A stretch of DNA of 64,000 nt from Candidatus Kryptonium sp. (GTDB taxonomy: Bacteria > Bacteroidota > Ignavibacteria > Kryptoniales > Kryptoniaceae): assembly GCA_025060635.1 (NCBI GenBank), contig JANXBN010000004.1:108565-172564 (forward strand). The letters run 5' to 3'. Below the pieces are notes generated by a model. It ran no database searches, was not told the origin of the DNA, and saw only the letters and a program-made list of their open reading frames with translations. Shown here one piece after another: positions 8,570 through 16,099 of the stretch. The translations under genes and the position numbers were made by a program. How positions within the stretch are numbered: the first letter of the stretch is position 1; each line of letters opens with the position of its first letter.

Positions 8570-8590
8570 GGGCGTGGAAAACCCACGCCC
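8570..8590 (-). terminator. Stem-loop after the 243-residue outer-membrane protein
   Basis: GGGCGTGG (8570-8577) pairs with CCACGCCC (8583-8590) around a five-base loop, 8 nt past the stop codon of the leftward gene. No strong T-run follows on the minus strand, so it may act as an RNA-stabilising end or a weak terminator. Confidence 0.6.
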
Positions 8591-8597
8591 GAAATAG

Positions 8598-9329
8598 TCA
8601 CAGAATTACCTTTGCTGTCAAAGCGAACCCGAAATCTCTTGAATTCGCAAGACCTTTTGCTATTTCGTTTTGAAGGTAAAACCTGTCTCCTATTTTAGAA
8701 CCCAAAAATAAGCTCATTGAATATTCGCTTCTTGTCAACCTTCGTCCAGCATAGCTACTGCTGTGAACGCTCGCATACTCAAATCCTGCTCCGATAAGCG
8801 CAATTTCGTTAAATATGTAAAATACCCCAGCATGTCCTCCTATAGTTAAATCCTTGCTATCAAGTCCATAGCTTAAAACAGGATGAATTACATAAGTGGC
8901 ATTTGAAATGTTGAAAATGTTAGGCAAAGAGATTTCAACCTCATTATTTCTTTCGTCAAGCTTTCCACGATGCTCAAAGATGATATCAAGCGTGTATCTG
9001 CTCATAAAAGAGGAATAGATGTTGTAAACTCCTCTAACTGCGTAGTAGTCAACTTTAAACAGATCTCTGGATTTTTCATCTGAACCAACTGAAAACTGCA
9101 TAGAAAAATTTCTAAATAGTCCATAATAGAGGCTACCGAGCGAGAGGAAAGAATCTTCATATGGTGATTTGATGCTGTTGATTGAGTATTCACCGCTTAA
9201 TTCAAATACAAGCGATTTAAAAGGATAAACCATTGATGCACGCTTCAGAAAAAGATAAGTATCAAAACAGGGATAAGCTGTTGAGCTTAGAAAAACAATC
9301 GCCCCGATAAGAAAAATTATTTTCCTCAT
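8598..9329 (-). CDS. Secreted/outer-membrane beta-barrel protein of unknown function
   Basis: A 243-residue protein with a signal peptide (MRKIIFLIGAIVFLSSTAYP), then alternating strands rich in Tyr, Phe, Gly and Ser (SLYYGLFRNFSMQFSVGS, GGHAGVFYIFNEIALIGAGF, SEYSMSLFLGSKIGDRFYLQ) to the C-terminus. This is the look of a small outer-membrane barrel. I do not recognise a named family. It has its own promoter (TTGACT-N17-TATTTT at 9378-9406) and a stem-loop after the stop, so it is probably a single-gene transcript. Divergent from the pot operon. Confidence 0.7.
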   Translation of the reverse strand: MRKIIFLIGAIVFLSSTAYPCFDTYLFLKRASMVYPFKSLVFELSGEYSINSIKSPYEDSFLSLGSLYYGLFRNFSMQFSVGSDEKSRDLFKVDYYAVRGVYNIYSSFMSRYTLDIIFEHRGKLDERNNEVEISLPNIFNISNATYVIHPVLSYGLDSKDLTIGGHAGVFYIFNEIALIGAGFEYASVHSSSYAGRRLTRSEYSMSLFLGSKIGDRFYLQNEIAKGLANSRDFGFALTAKVIL

Positions 9330-9377
9330 TGGAGAACCTCAATTTGTTTTAGTTTTAGGTGTGCTATTTTCATTATA

Positions 9378-9406
9378 AAAATAACATCACAAAAATTAAA
9401 AGTCAA
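9378..9406 (-). promoter_or_regulatory. Promoter of the 243-residue outer-membrane protein
   Basis: On the minus strand: TTGACT (9406-9401), exactly 17 nt, then TATTTT (9383-9378), about 50 nt before the ATG at 9329. It points away from the pot promoter at 9482. Confidence 0.6.
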
Positions 9407-9481
9407 GAGCCGAGCAAAACCTTTAAAAAATGTCTTCATCTTCGCGCCCTTCTCTTTTCCAGAGCGGAAAAATCAAAAAAC

Positions 9482-9509
9482 TTGATTTTTTCAAAAAGAA
9501 TTTTATATT
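9482..9509 (+). promoter_or_regulatory. Promoter of the potAB operon
   Basis: TTGATT (9482-9487), a 16-nt spacer and TATATT (9504-9509). The expected start near 9516 gives a leader of ~100 nt before potA, containing a 25-codon ORF. Confidence 0.45.
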
Positions 9510-9535
9510 TATCTACAAAGAAAACAGGTAAGAAC

Positions 9536-9613
9536 ATGGCTTGGAACAGGAAAAACATATTTGAACTTGTGCGATTCAAAATAATCGGACCAATAAATTT
9601 GGAGGGAACTTAG
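9536..9613 (+). CDS. Possible 25-residue leader peptide before potA
   Basis: An ATG at 9536 opens a 25-codon frame (MAWNRKNIFELVRF... ending INLEGT) that stops 5 nt before potA. An AGGTAAG-like site precedes it, and its last codons contain the GGAGGG that could serve potA. Ribosomes finishing this peptide could therefore affect potA translation. It matches no family I know and may be chance, so it is offered as a candidate only. Confidence 0.3.
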   Translation: MAWNRKNIFELVRFKIIGPINLEGT

Positions 9614-9618
9614 AGGAA

Positions 9619-10734
9619 ATGGAGAAGTTGGATTCATCTTTTGAACATGCCTTGATAGAAATTCAAGGCATAAGCAAATCCTTCGGAGATGTTAAAGTTC
9701 TTAACAATATATGGCTCTCCATAAACAAAGGGGAATTTTTCTCACTGCTTGGTCCAAGTGGGTGCGGGAAGACAACTTTGCTCAGAATAATTGCTGGATT
9801 TGAAAAGCCTGATGTTGGGAAAATTGTGATTGATGGTGTGGATTATACGAGTACGCCACCGTATAAAAGACCTGTAAATATGGTTTTTCAAAACTATGCT
9901 CTTTTTCCGCATCTAAATGTTTTTGAAAATGTAGCGTTTGGCTTAAGATATCAAAACATAGGAAAGTATGAAATAAAACAGAGAGTCCTTGAGGCACTTG
10001 AGCTTGTGAAAATGAGCGGTTTTGAAAAAAGAAAACCTTCGGAATTAAGCGGTGGGCAAAAGCAAAGGGTTGCGCTTGCTAGGGCTTTGGTCCTCAGACC
10101 AAAAGTTTTACTGCTTGATGAACCATTGAACGCACTTGATCCGAAGTTAAGAAAAGAGATGCAAATTGAACTTAAAAAACTTCAACATGAAGTGGGAATA
10201 ACATTTATCTTTGTTACACACGACCAAGAGGAAGCTTTATCAATTTCAGATAGAATTGCCGTTATAAATTCAGGTAAAATAGAGCAAATTGGTACCGGGT
10301 ACGAGATATTTGAAAAACCACGGACCGAATTCGTTGCGAATTTCATGGGGGCAAAGAATTTGTTTATTGGAGTTCTACACAAATTAAGCAGAAATGTGTT
10401 TGAGATTGAGCTTCCAAATCTTGCTAAATTTAAAATCGCTTTCAACCGAGATTTGAAACCAAATGGAAATGAATTTAAGTTTATCGTCAGACCAGAGAAA
10501 ATTTTCATAAGAAGGACGCCAATTAAGAATCATGCCTTCGTTTCTATTCCAGCTGTTGTTGAGTCAAAACTTTATTATGGTGCGTCAACGAGTTGGGTTT
10601 TGAAAGCAAACGGATTTTTGATCTTTGTTGACGAGCAAAATAAAAATTCAGGATTCAAAGCGGAATTTCATCCTGGCGAAAAAGTCTACGCAGTTTGGGA
10701 CAAAAGAAACATAGTTTTTCTTGAATCAGTGTGA
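9619..10734 (+). CDS. potA: Spermidine/putrescine-type ABC transporter ATP-binding protein
   Basis: A 371-residue ABC ATPase. In order: Walker A LLGPSGCGKTTLLR (~43-56), Q-loop VNMVFQNYALFPHLNVFEN, signature SELSGGQKQRVALARAL, Walker B KVLLLDEPLNALD, switch His in IFVTHDQEEALSISDR, and a C-terminal TOBE-type domain (~270-371), as in PotA/CysA/MalK-type importers. Hydrolysis of ATP would drive polyamine (or similar) import with permeases. The stop overlaps the start of potB by 4 nt (GTGA). The substrate is inferred from the potB neighbour; iron or other organic-cation importers share this architecture. Confidence 0.88.
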   Translation: MEKLDSSFEHALIEIQGISKSFGDVKVLNNIWLSINKGEFFSLLGPSGCGKTTLLRIIAGFEKPDVGKIVIDGVDYTSTPPYKRPVNMVFQNYALFPHLNVFENVAFGLRYQNIGKYEIKQRVLEALELVKMSGFEKRKPSELSGGQKQRVALARALVLRPKVLLLDEPLNALDPKLRKEMQIELKKLQHEVGITFIFVTHDQEEALSISDRIAVINSGKIEQIGTGYEIFEKPRTEFVANFMGAKNLFIGVLHKLSRNVFEIELPNLAKFKIAFNRDLKPNGNEFKFIVRPEKIFIRRTPIKNHAFVSIPAVVESKLYYGASTSWVLKANGFLIFVDEQNKNSGFKAEFHPGEKVYAVWDKRNIVFLESV

Positions 10735-11606
10735 GGTCAAGAATTTATCTAACTTTCCTAATACCAACGCTTATAATCCTTGTTTTTTTCTTCCTGATTC
10801 CGCTTTTAATAATGTTTTACTATAGCTTCCTTCAGCGTGGAGTTTATGGCGGGTTTGAACCAATTGAGAATATAAAAGAGTATGTATTTTCACTTGCTTG
10901 GCTTAAAAATTATATCAGGGTATTTGATTCACTCTACATACCGATTTACCTTCGTTCCATTTACATTGCTTTTTTGACAACATTGATTTGTTTATTAATT
11001 GGATATCCAATTGCGTATTACATCGCGATGAAAGTTAAACCTGAACATAAAATCATTTACCTTTTTCTTATAATCGTACCGTTGTGGACAAGTTTCTTGA
11101 TAAGGACATATGCTTGGATTTTGATTTTGCGAGATGAAGGACTTGTGAATTTATTTTTATTAAAAATTGGTTTGATTGATAAACCTTTACCTTTGCTTTA
11201 CAATGAGTTTTCGGTTCTGTTGGGGCTTGTTTATGGAGAACTACCATTTATGATTTTGCCAATTTATGCGTCGCTTGAAAAAATAGATATAAACTTAATT
11301 GAAGCTTCAAAAGATCTTGGTGCTGATGAATTTGGGACTCTAAAACGAGTTATTTTGCCGCTTACCTTGCCTGGTATAATAGTTGGAGTGGTGATCGTTT
11401 TTATTCCGACTCTTGGATCTTTTATCGTTTCTGATCTACTTGGGGGTGCGAAGAACATGCTCGTGGGGAATCTAATTCAAAACCAGTTTATCGTCGCTCG
11501 TGATAAACCATTCGGTTCTGCAATAGCGTTCGTGTTAAGCTTTTTCGTTTTGATTTTGCTTTACATTTATAGGAAATTTTCAGGTGGGAAAATTGATATT
11601 TTATGA
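10731..11606 (+). CDS. potB: Spermidine/putrescine-type ABC transporter permease
   Basis: A 291-residue permease with about six membrane helices (LTFLIPTLIILVFFFLIPLL at the start; LSFFVLILLYIYRKF near the end) and the EAA-type loop IEASKDLGADEFGTLKRVIL, which docks on the ATPase. PotB traits include PLWTSFLIRTYAWILILRDEG and LGSFIVSDLLGGAKNMLVGN. It starts at a GTG overlapping the potA stop. Normally potC (second permease) and potD (binding protein) follow. Here the gene ends 6 nt inside the convergent purS, so the partners must lie elsewhere or be missing. Confidence 0.88.
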   Translation: MRSRIYLTFLIPTLIILVFFFLIPLLIMFYYSFLQRGVYGGFEPIENIKEYVFSLAWLKNYIRVFDSLYIPIYLRSIYIAFLTTLICLLIGYPIAYYIAMKVKPEHKIIYLFLIIVPLWTSFLIRTYAWILILRDEGLVNLFLLKIGLIDKPLPLLYNEFSVLLGLVYGELPFMILPIYASLEKIDINLIEASKDLGADEFGTLKRVILPLTLPGIIVGVVIVFIPTLGSFIVSDLLGGAKNMLVGNLIQNQFIVARDKPFGSAIAFVLSFFVLILLYIYRKFSGGKIDIL

Positions 11607-11855
11607 AGTTAGTTTCTCAAGCGTGAAATGGTATTCCTCGGTTACGGGATTTGCAAGTATCTTACGACAAATTTCGTCAGCAAGTTCTTTCGCCTTTTCC
11701 TCATCATCAATGTTTAAATTCATCTCAAAAAATTTCCCTGTTCTCAAACTTTCAACCTCTTTATAACCAAGCGTCTCAAGAGCATGTTGAATTGTCTTTC
11801 CTTGAGGGTCAAGTATCGTATCTTTTAACCTGACTATAATTTTTACCTTTATCAT
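11601..11855 (-). CDS. purS: Phosphoribosylformylglycinamidine synthase subunit PurS
   Basis: An 84-residue protein of normal PurS length with MIKVKIIVRLKDTILDPQGK and HALETLGYKEVESLRTGKFF, the diagnostic PurS motifs. PurS bridges PurL and PurQ in the FGAM synthase complex (step 4 of purine synthesis) in bacteria that lack the large fused PurL. It is the last gene of the leftward purC-psd-pssA-purS cluster, 16 nt after pssA. purL and purQ are not in the window. Its end overlaps the end of the convergent potB by 6 nt. Confidence 0.93.
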   Translation of the reverse strand: MIKVKIIVRLKDTILDPQGKTIQHALETLGYKEVESLRTGKFFEMNLNIDDEEKAKELADEICRKILANPVTEEYHFTLEKLTS

Positions 11856-11871
11856 TTTTTACCTTATTCTG

Positions 11872-12648
11872 TTAAACATCAAAGTCGTGTAAATTTTCAT
11901 CCTCGTTTGATGGAGTTGTTCCAGCTAATCCGGGAACAGGTTTAAATGTGTTAATTAAAGATCTTACGGCGCCAAAGAGGATAAATATAACGATCAAAGG
12001 AAATATGATTTTACCACGAGTTAAGATAGCAAGTATTACACCAAAGTAGAAATAGAAAAATTTAATTGGCGATGATTTGATTGATTTTATTGAGAGCTTT
12101 GGAATCGTGTCATATTTAATTGAACTTATCATAAGAAGTGAAAGGGCGATCACCATCGGTATTAATGCATGCTTTTGGAGAGAAGGCATGCCAGTTTCGC
12201 TGTTGTAGAATAAAATTATATAAGAAGCCACGGTTGACGCAGACATTGGAATTGGAAGTCCTTTGAAGAATTCTTTGTCAAAACCAACCAGCTCAACATT
12301 GAATCTCGCAAGACGCATCGCACCAAATATCATCAATAACGAACTGATGAAGATACCAATTTCACCGAATTCGTGAAAATAAAATTTATAAACAAGAACG
12401 GATGGAGCAACTCCAAAAGATATTACATCAGCAAGTGAATCAAGCTCGACTCCGAACTCTGTCGCTGATTTAGTTAATCTTGCCATTGCTCCATCAAGTG
12501 AGTCAAATATCGCAGCTAAAATTATAAACCACGCTGATTGAATATATGCCTCATTTATTGCGTTTAAAATTGCAAGGAAACCAGAGAACATATTCAAAAC
12601 TGTGAATAAACTCGGGACGAAAATAAATCTGTTTTTTCTCATTTTCAA
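11872..12648 (-). CDS. pssA: CDP-diacylglycerol-serine O-phosphatidyltransferase
   Basis: A 258-residue membrane enzyme with the CDP-alcohol phosphotransferase signature DSLDGAMARLTKSATEFGVE followed by LDSLAD, that is DG-x2-AR-x8-G-x3-D-x3-D, near residue 50. Several hydrophobic helices follow, with LPIPMSAS as found in PssA-type enzymes. It makes phosphatidylserine from CDP-diacylglycerol and serine at the inner membrane. Psd directly upstream (1 nt apart) then decarboxylates it to phosphatidylethanolamine. The C-terminal ~20 residues (PSNEDENLHDFDV) are acidic and not conserved. Confidence 0.93.
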   Translation of the reverse strand: MKMRKNRFIFVPSLFTVLNMFSGFLAILNAINEAYIQSAWFIILAAIFDSLDGAMARLTKSATEFGVELDSLADVISFGVAPSVLVYKFYFHEFGEIGIFISSLLMIFGAMRLARFNVELVGFDKEFFKGLPIPMSASTVASYIILFYNSETGMPSLQKHALIPMVIALSLLMISSIKYDTIPKLSIKSIKSSPIKFFYFYFGVILAILTRGKIIFPLIVIFILFGAVRSLINTFKPVPGLAGTTPSNEDENLHDFDV

Positions 12649-12649
12649 T

Positions 12650-13321
12650 TCACCTCTTAACTTTTGCTATTACTGTTTCTCCTGCTTTTACCTTTTGACC
12701 AACTGAGATCATAACTTCAACTTTGTTTTTCGGCATTATGAGATCAACTCTTGATCCAAATTTTATCATTCCATATCTTTGCCCAGCTATGACTTTGTCG
12801 CCCTTCTCAACATCGCACACAATTCTTCTCGCTATAAATCCGGCTATTTGCTTGACCATGACCTTAAAACCATCTTCAGTTTCTATTCCGATTATCTTTC
12901 TTTCATTATTTTCGGAAGATTTTTCGTCAAATGCAACAATATATTTACCTGGGATGTATTTTAAGAATTTTATTTCCCCGCTTATGGGAATTCTATTAAC
13001 ATGGACATTTAACGGTGACATAAATATGCTAACTTGAATTGCGTCGTTAAATATGAATTCATTCTCAAAGAACTCACGAATCAAAAAAACTTTGCCATCA
13101 GCAGGTGAAATTATGAGATCGTTGTTTTCAGGGATTTTCCTTTCTGGATCCCTGAAAAAGAAAAGAGTGAATCCACTGATGCTAATGGCGAGTAAAACAA
13201 GAAATATCTTTAAAGGTGTAAATTTTATTAAAAAAGAAATCACCAAAAGAACTACGGAAAAGCCAATTGCCCAAATAACGGTTGAAACTCCATACTTTGT
13301 TATCAATCTTCCTTTTCCCAT
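12650..13321 (-). CDS. psd: Phosphatidylserine decarboxylase
   Basis: A 223-residue proenzyme of the short Psd-A type. Two N-terminal membrane helices (VSTVIWAIGFSVVLLVISFL and IFLVLLAISISGFTLFFF) precede FRDPERKIP, then ISPADGKV, FMSPLNVHVNRIPISG and the self-cleavage site KFGSRVDLIMP, where the Gly-Ser bond is cut to form the pyruvoyl cofactor. It converts phosphatidylserine to phosphatidylethanolamine. It abuts the purC stop with no gap and is 1 nt from pssA, so the pair is made together. Confidence 0.94.
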   Translation of the reverse strand: MGKGRLITKYGVSTVIWAIGFSVVLLVISFLIKFTPLKIFLVLLAISISGFTLFFFRDPERKIPENNDLIISPADGKVFLIREFFENEFIFNDAIQVSIFMSPLNVHVNRIPISGEIKFLKYIPGKYIVAFDEKSSENNERKIIGIETEDGFKVMVKQIAGFIARRIVCDVEKGDKVIAGQRYGMIKFGSRVDLIMPKNKVEVMISVGQKVKAGETVIAKVKR

Positions 13322-14047
13322 TTATATTGATATGCGCCTTAAGATTTCCATATAACTTTCGCGGATATTTCCCATATTCAATCTAACTCTCTCAAAATCA
13401 AGAGGTTCATTGCTTTCCATATCCCAAATTCTGCAAGTTCTTGGTGAAATTTCATCTCCAAGAACTATGTCATCGCCAAGGATCCCAAATTCAAATCTTG
13501 CATCAACAAACTTTAAATTTCTTCTCTCAAAGAAGGAACGCAGAATTGCGTTAACTTTTGACGCTGTCCTGGTTATCATTGCTATCTCTTCAGGTGTGGA
13601 AATGTGTAGAGCATAAATATGATATTCATTTACAAATGGGTATTGAGCAGTGTTGTTTTTATAGTAAAGTTCAATAACAGGTTGATCAAGTAATGTTCCT
13701 TTTTCAATCCCAAATCTTTCGCAGAAATTTCCCGCAGCTATATTTCTAACGACAACTTTTATCGGGATCATGTTAAGCTTTCTAACGAGCATTGAGCTTT
13801 CGTCAACGGGCTTTATATAGTGCGTAAGTATGTTGAAATTCCGTAGATATTCAAATAGAATGGTTGAGATTTTATTCCTTAATTCACCGTGTCCTTTCAT
13901 TTTAAAGACAGTCCCATTTCTCAAGACAATAGTGTCTTTGAACCTCATAATCAAGCAATTTTCCTCTTCCGAGGTATAGAATTTTTTATTATTTCCTTCA
14001 AAAACCAGCTCGGGAGTAAAAACTTGAATTTTTGTCTTCTTAAGCAT
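13322..14047 (-). CDS. purC: Phosphoribosylaminoimidazole-succinocarboxamide synthase
   Basis: A 241-residue SAICAR synthetase. It shows the ATP-grasp-like start LVFEGNNKKFYTSEEENCLI, then GNGTVFKMKGHGELRNKIS-type residues, the signature LNMIPIKVVVRNIAAGNFCE, and the acidic active-site segment LKFVDARFEFGILGDDIVLG, then DEISPRTCRIWD. It couples CAIR and aspartate in purine synthesis. First gene of purC-psd-pssA-purS, mixing purine and phospholipid genes. A weak TTGTTT-N17-TATCAT promoter lies upstream. Confidence 0.95.
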   Translation of the reverse strand: MLKKTKIQVFTPELVFEGNNKKFYTSEEENCLIMRFKDTIVLRNGTVFKMKGHGELRNKISTILFEYLRNFNILTHYIKPVDESSMLVRKLNMIPIKVVVRNIAAGNFCERFGIEKGTLLDQPVIELYYKNNTAQYPFVNEYHIYALHISTPEEIAMITRTASKVNAILRSFFERRNLKFVDARFEFGILGDDIVLGDEISPRTCRIWDMESNEPLDFERVRLNMGNIRESYMEILRRISI

Positions 14048-14077
14048 TGCTTTTTACGCTTGAGATTTATCAAAAAT

Positions 14078-14106
14078 ATGATAAAAAATTTATGGCTAAA
14101 AAACAA
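14078..14106 (-). promoter_or_regulatory. Possible purC promoter with overlapping inverted repeat
   Basis: On the minus strand: TTGTTT (14106-14101), 17 nt, TATCAT (14083-14078). A TTATCA/TGATAA inverted repeat (14067-14084) overlaps the -10 and the expected start. The -35 is poor, so confidence is low. Confidence 0.3.
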
Positions 14107-14209
14107 ATTTTATTCTGGCGTGGTACACAGAAACATTAGGTTTTAATTTGTCTTGTTTTGAGTTTGTTTGTAAATTAAAAGCGAGAAAATTAAAAGAAAT
14201 TTTTGAGTT

Positions 14210-14446
14210 ATGCTTGGGCAGGATGAAAAAATGGTCGTTGCTATGTTAAAGTTTCTTTTCCCGGGCGAGCCTTTACCAAGCGCTTTTGAAAAGGCAGAGG
14301 GAATAATTGAAGTGCAGAAAAAAACAAAGAAACATGTTCTTTCTCTTATAAAGAAATCAAAGTTAGATTGGTATGGATACGCAATACCGTATGAATTCGG
14401 TGGTGAATTTGAGGAGAAAAGATTTTCCAGAAATACAGAGGACTAA
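14210..14446 (+). CDS. Hypothetical 78-residue protein
   Basis: A short, charged, soluble frame (start MLGQDEKMVVAMLKFLFPGE, middle IIEVQKKTKKHVLSLIKKSK, end FGGEFEEKRFSRNTED). Residue composition is protein-like, with amphipathic helices, but there is no clear ribosome site and no family I recognise. It stands just upstream of a decayed cytochrome gene, so it may itself be a fragment. Nothing indicates a function. Confidence 0.4.
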   Translation: MLGQDEKMVVAMLKFLFPGEPLPSAFEKAEGIIEVQKKTKKHVLSLIKKSKLDWYGYAIPYEFGGEFEEKRFSRNTED

Positions 14447-14591
14447 ATAAAATTTAGCTCATATACCTCTATCCCGGGGTGAAGGGGGATTGAGGCAAAG
14501 AATGCTTAATAGTTTTTTGATTAAGTGTTGTATAAAGGTTTTAAGGTTTGATATTTAAGGGGAAAGAGTTTGACTTTTGTAGCACTTAAAA

Positions 14592-15432
14592 ATGTACCGA
14601 GATGAAATTAATCGTCGTGTGAAAAGTTTTTTAACTTTTGGGGCAAAGGTTGAGCGTCATACTGCTAAAAAGATCACTGCAGGTGCAATTTGCGACTGGC
14701 AATTGAGCAAACATTATGAATCTAAATAAATGAGATTTCAGTAAACCGTTAAAAGATCGGTATAAAGAGCCTTACAAGCCTGATAGCAAAGTTCCGCGCG
14801 CTCCCGTTTGCCAAACATGTCATATGCCGAATGGAGATCATGGAGTTAAAACAGCTTGGGGATTCCTCGCCTTGAGAGTTGCAGAAAAAGATCCAGAATG
14901 GAGAAAGTTGCGAAATACAATTATGCGCGCTCTTGGCGTTCTTGATGAAAAAGGAAACTTCACAGAAAGGATAAAAATAATTGAAGCGGGAAAAGTTGTG
15001 AGATTAACAGCTGAAGAATGGCAAGCGGAAAGAGATAAAATGTTGAAAGTTTGCTCACAATGTCATAGCCCAAGTTTCGCAAAAGAACAACTTGACAAAG
15101 CAGATGAAGTTATAAAAGAGTCAGATAAGCTTATGGCTGAGGCAATTGAAATTGTTGAATCACTTTATAAAGATGGAATACTTGAAAGACCAAAAGATTA
15201 TCCATTACATACCGATTTGTTAAGATTTTATGAAGTTCGTCATCCGATTGAACAAAAGCTTTATGTCATGTTCCTTAAACACAGGATGAGAAGTTTTCAG
15301 GGAGCATTTCATATGAATCCAGATTATATGCACTGGTATGGCTGGGCTGAAATGAAACGCGACCTTGCTGAGATAAAGCACGAAGCTGAAATGTTGCGAA
15401 AGCAATTTGCTCAAGCAAAGAGGAAGAGATAA
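14592..15432 (+). pseudogene. Remnant of an HAO-like multiheme cytochrome c
   Basis: Two pieces in different frames. Piece 1 (14592-14729) ends GAICDWQLSKHYESK, resembling the W-x2-S-x-H segment that follows a heme site. Piece 2 (14734-15432) begins FSKPLKDRYKEPYKPDSK and holds two heme motifs, CQTCH and CSQCH, then the conserved end region YPLHTDLLRFY, FQGAFHMNPDYMHWYGWAEM. This resembles the C-terminal half of octaheme hydroxylamine-oxidoreductase-like cytochromes, normally ~450-550 residues with eight hemes. Only two hemes remain. There is no signal peptide, and the first CQTCH lies before the first ATG (14824), with no alternative start in frame. The gene is therefore broken. Upstream to ~14450 I see only stop-rich DNA. 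The family name is from memory of the motifs. Confidence 0.7.
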
Positions 15433-15469
15433 AAACATTCAGAAAAGTAAATAAGTAAACCATCACAAG

Positions 15470-15493
15470 AGGCGGGGTTTCCCCGCCTTTTTT
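15470..15493 (+). terminator. Strong rho-independent terminator after the cytochrome remnant
   Basis: AGGCGGGG (15470-15477), a TTT loop, CCCCGCCT (15481-15488), then T5. A perfect 8-bp GC-rich stem with a T-run. A good terminator kept behind a broken gene suggests the decay is fairly recent. Confidence 0.9.
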
Positions 15494-15543
15494 GTTTTTG
15501 GTGTGTTTTAGTTAAATTTTTCAAAAATAAAAATCTTGTTGAA

Positions 15544-16023
15544 ATGAAAATGGGCATTGTGCGATTTTTAAAGTTTGAAAATTACAGATGGAACGGGGTT
15601 GAGGTGAAGAAATATAAAGATGAAAATAATACTTGGTTAAATGTTTGCAGACAAGTTATCGCTGGTAAGTCAGGTGAAAAAATGAAATTTCACTTAAGGT
15701 ATTTTGAAATTGAATCAGGTGGATATTCAACGCTTGAGAAACATAAACACGAACATGTGGTGATTTGTGTCAGAGGGAAAGGCAAGGCAATCGCTGGAGA
15801 TGAAGTTTTTGAAATGAAATTTATGGATGTCCTATATGTCGGTTCAAATGTTCCTCATCAATTCGTTAACGATTCAGAGGAACCATTTGGATTTTTCTGT
15901 ATCGTTGATTCAAGGAGAGATAAGCCAAAACTTTTGACGAAGAGAGAGATCTTTGAAATTTTAAAAAATGAAAAAATTGCCAAGGTCGTGCGAATACCAG
16001 AAACCTATCCTGGATTAAAGTGA
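15544..16023 (+). CDS. Cupin-domain protein
   Basis: A 159-residue single-domain cupin. Motif 1 is GGYSTLEKHKHEHVVICVRG (histidines and glutamate as metal ligands, ~58-77) and motif 2 is DVLYVGSNVPHQFVNDSEEP (~97-116), with the second histidine. Such proteins bind Fe, Mn, Zn or Ni and may be dioxygenases, isomerases or simple sensors. The substrate is unknown. It stands alone behind a strong terminator, 76 nt ahead of the Lon-like protease gene. A second possible start two codons in (MGIVRF) makes no real difference. Confidence 0.8.
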   Translation: MKMGIVRFLKFENYRWNGVEVKKYKDENNTWLNVCRQVIAGKSGEKMKFHLRYFEIESGGYSTLEKHKHEHVVICVRGKGKAIAGDEVFEMKFMDVLYVGSNVPHQFVNDSEEPFGFFCIVDSRRDKPKLLTKREIFEILKNEKIAKVVRIPETYPGLK

Positions 16024-16099
16024 AAAAAATTTTTTCTTTGGGCTCAAAGTTATAAATTTTGATTTAGACAAAAAGGTAAACAAAACAGAAAAATCTGCT

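Noticed and set aside
9359..9535. N-terminal part of an 84-codon frame upstream of potA
   Set aside because: It would start upstream of the predicted pot promoter and cross both promoters. Only the last 25 codons are kept as a weak candidate.
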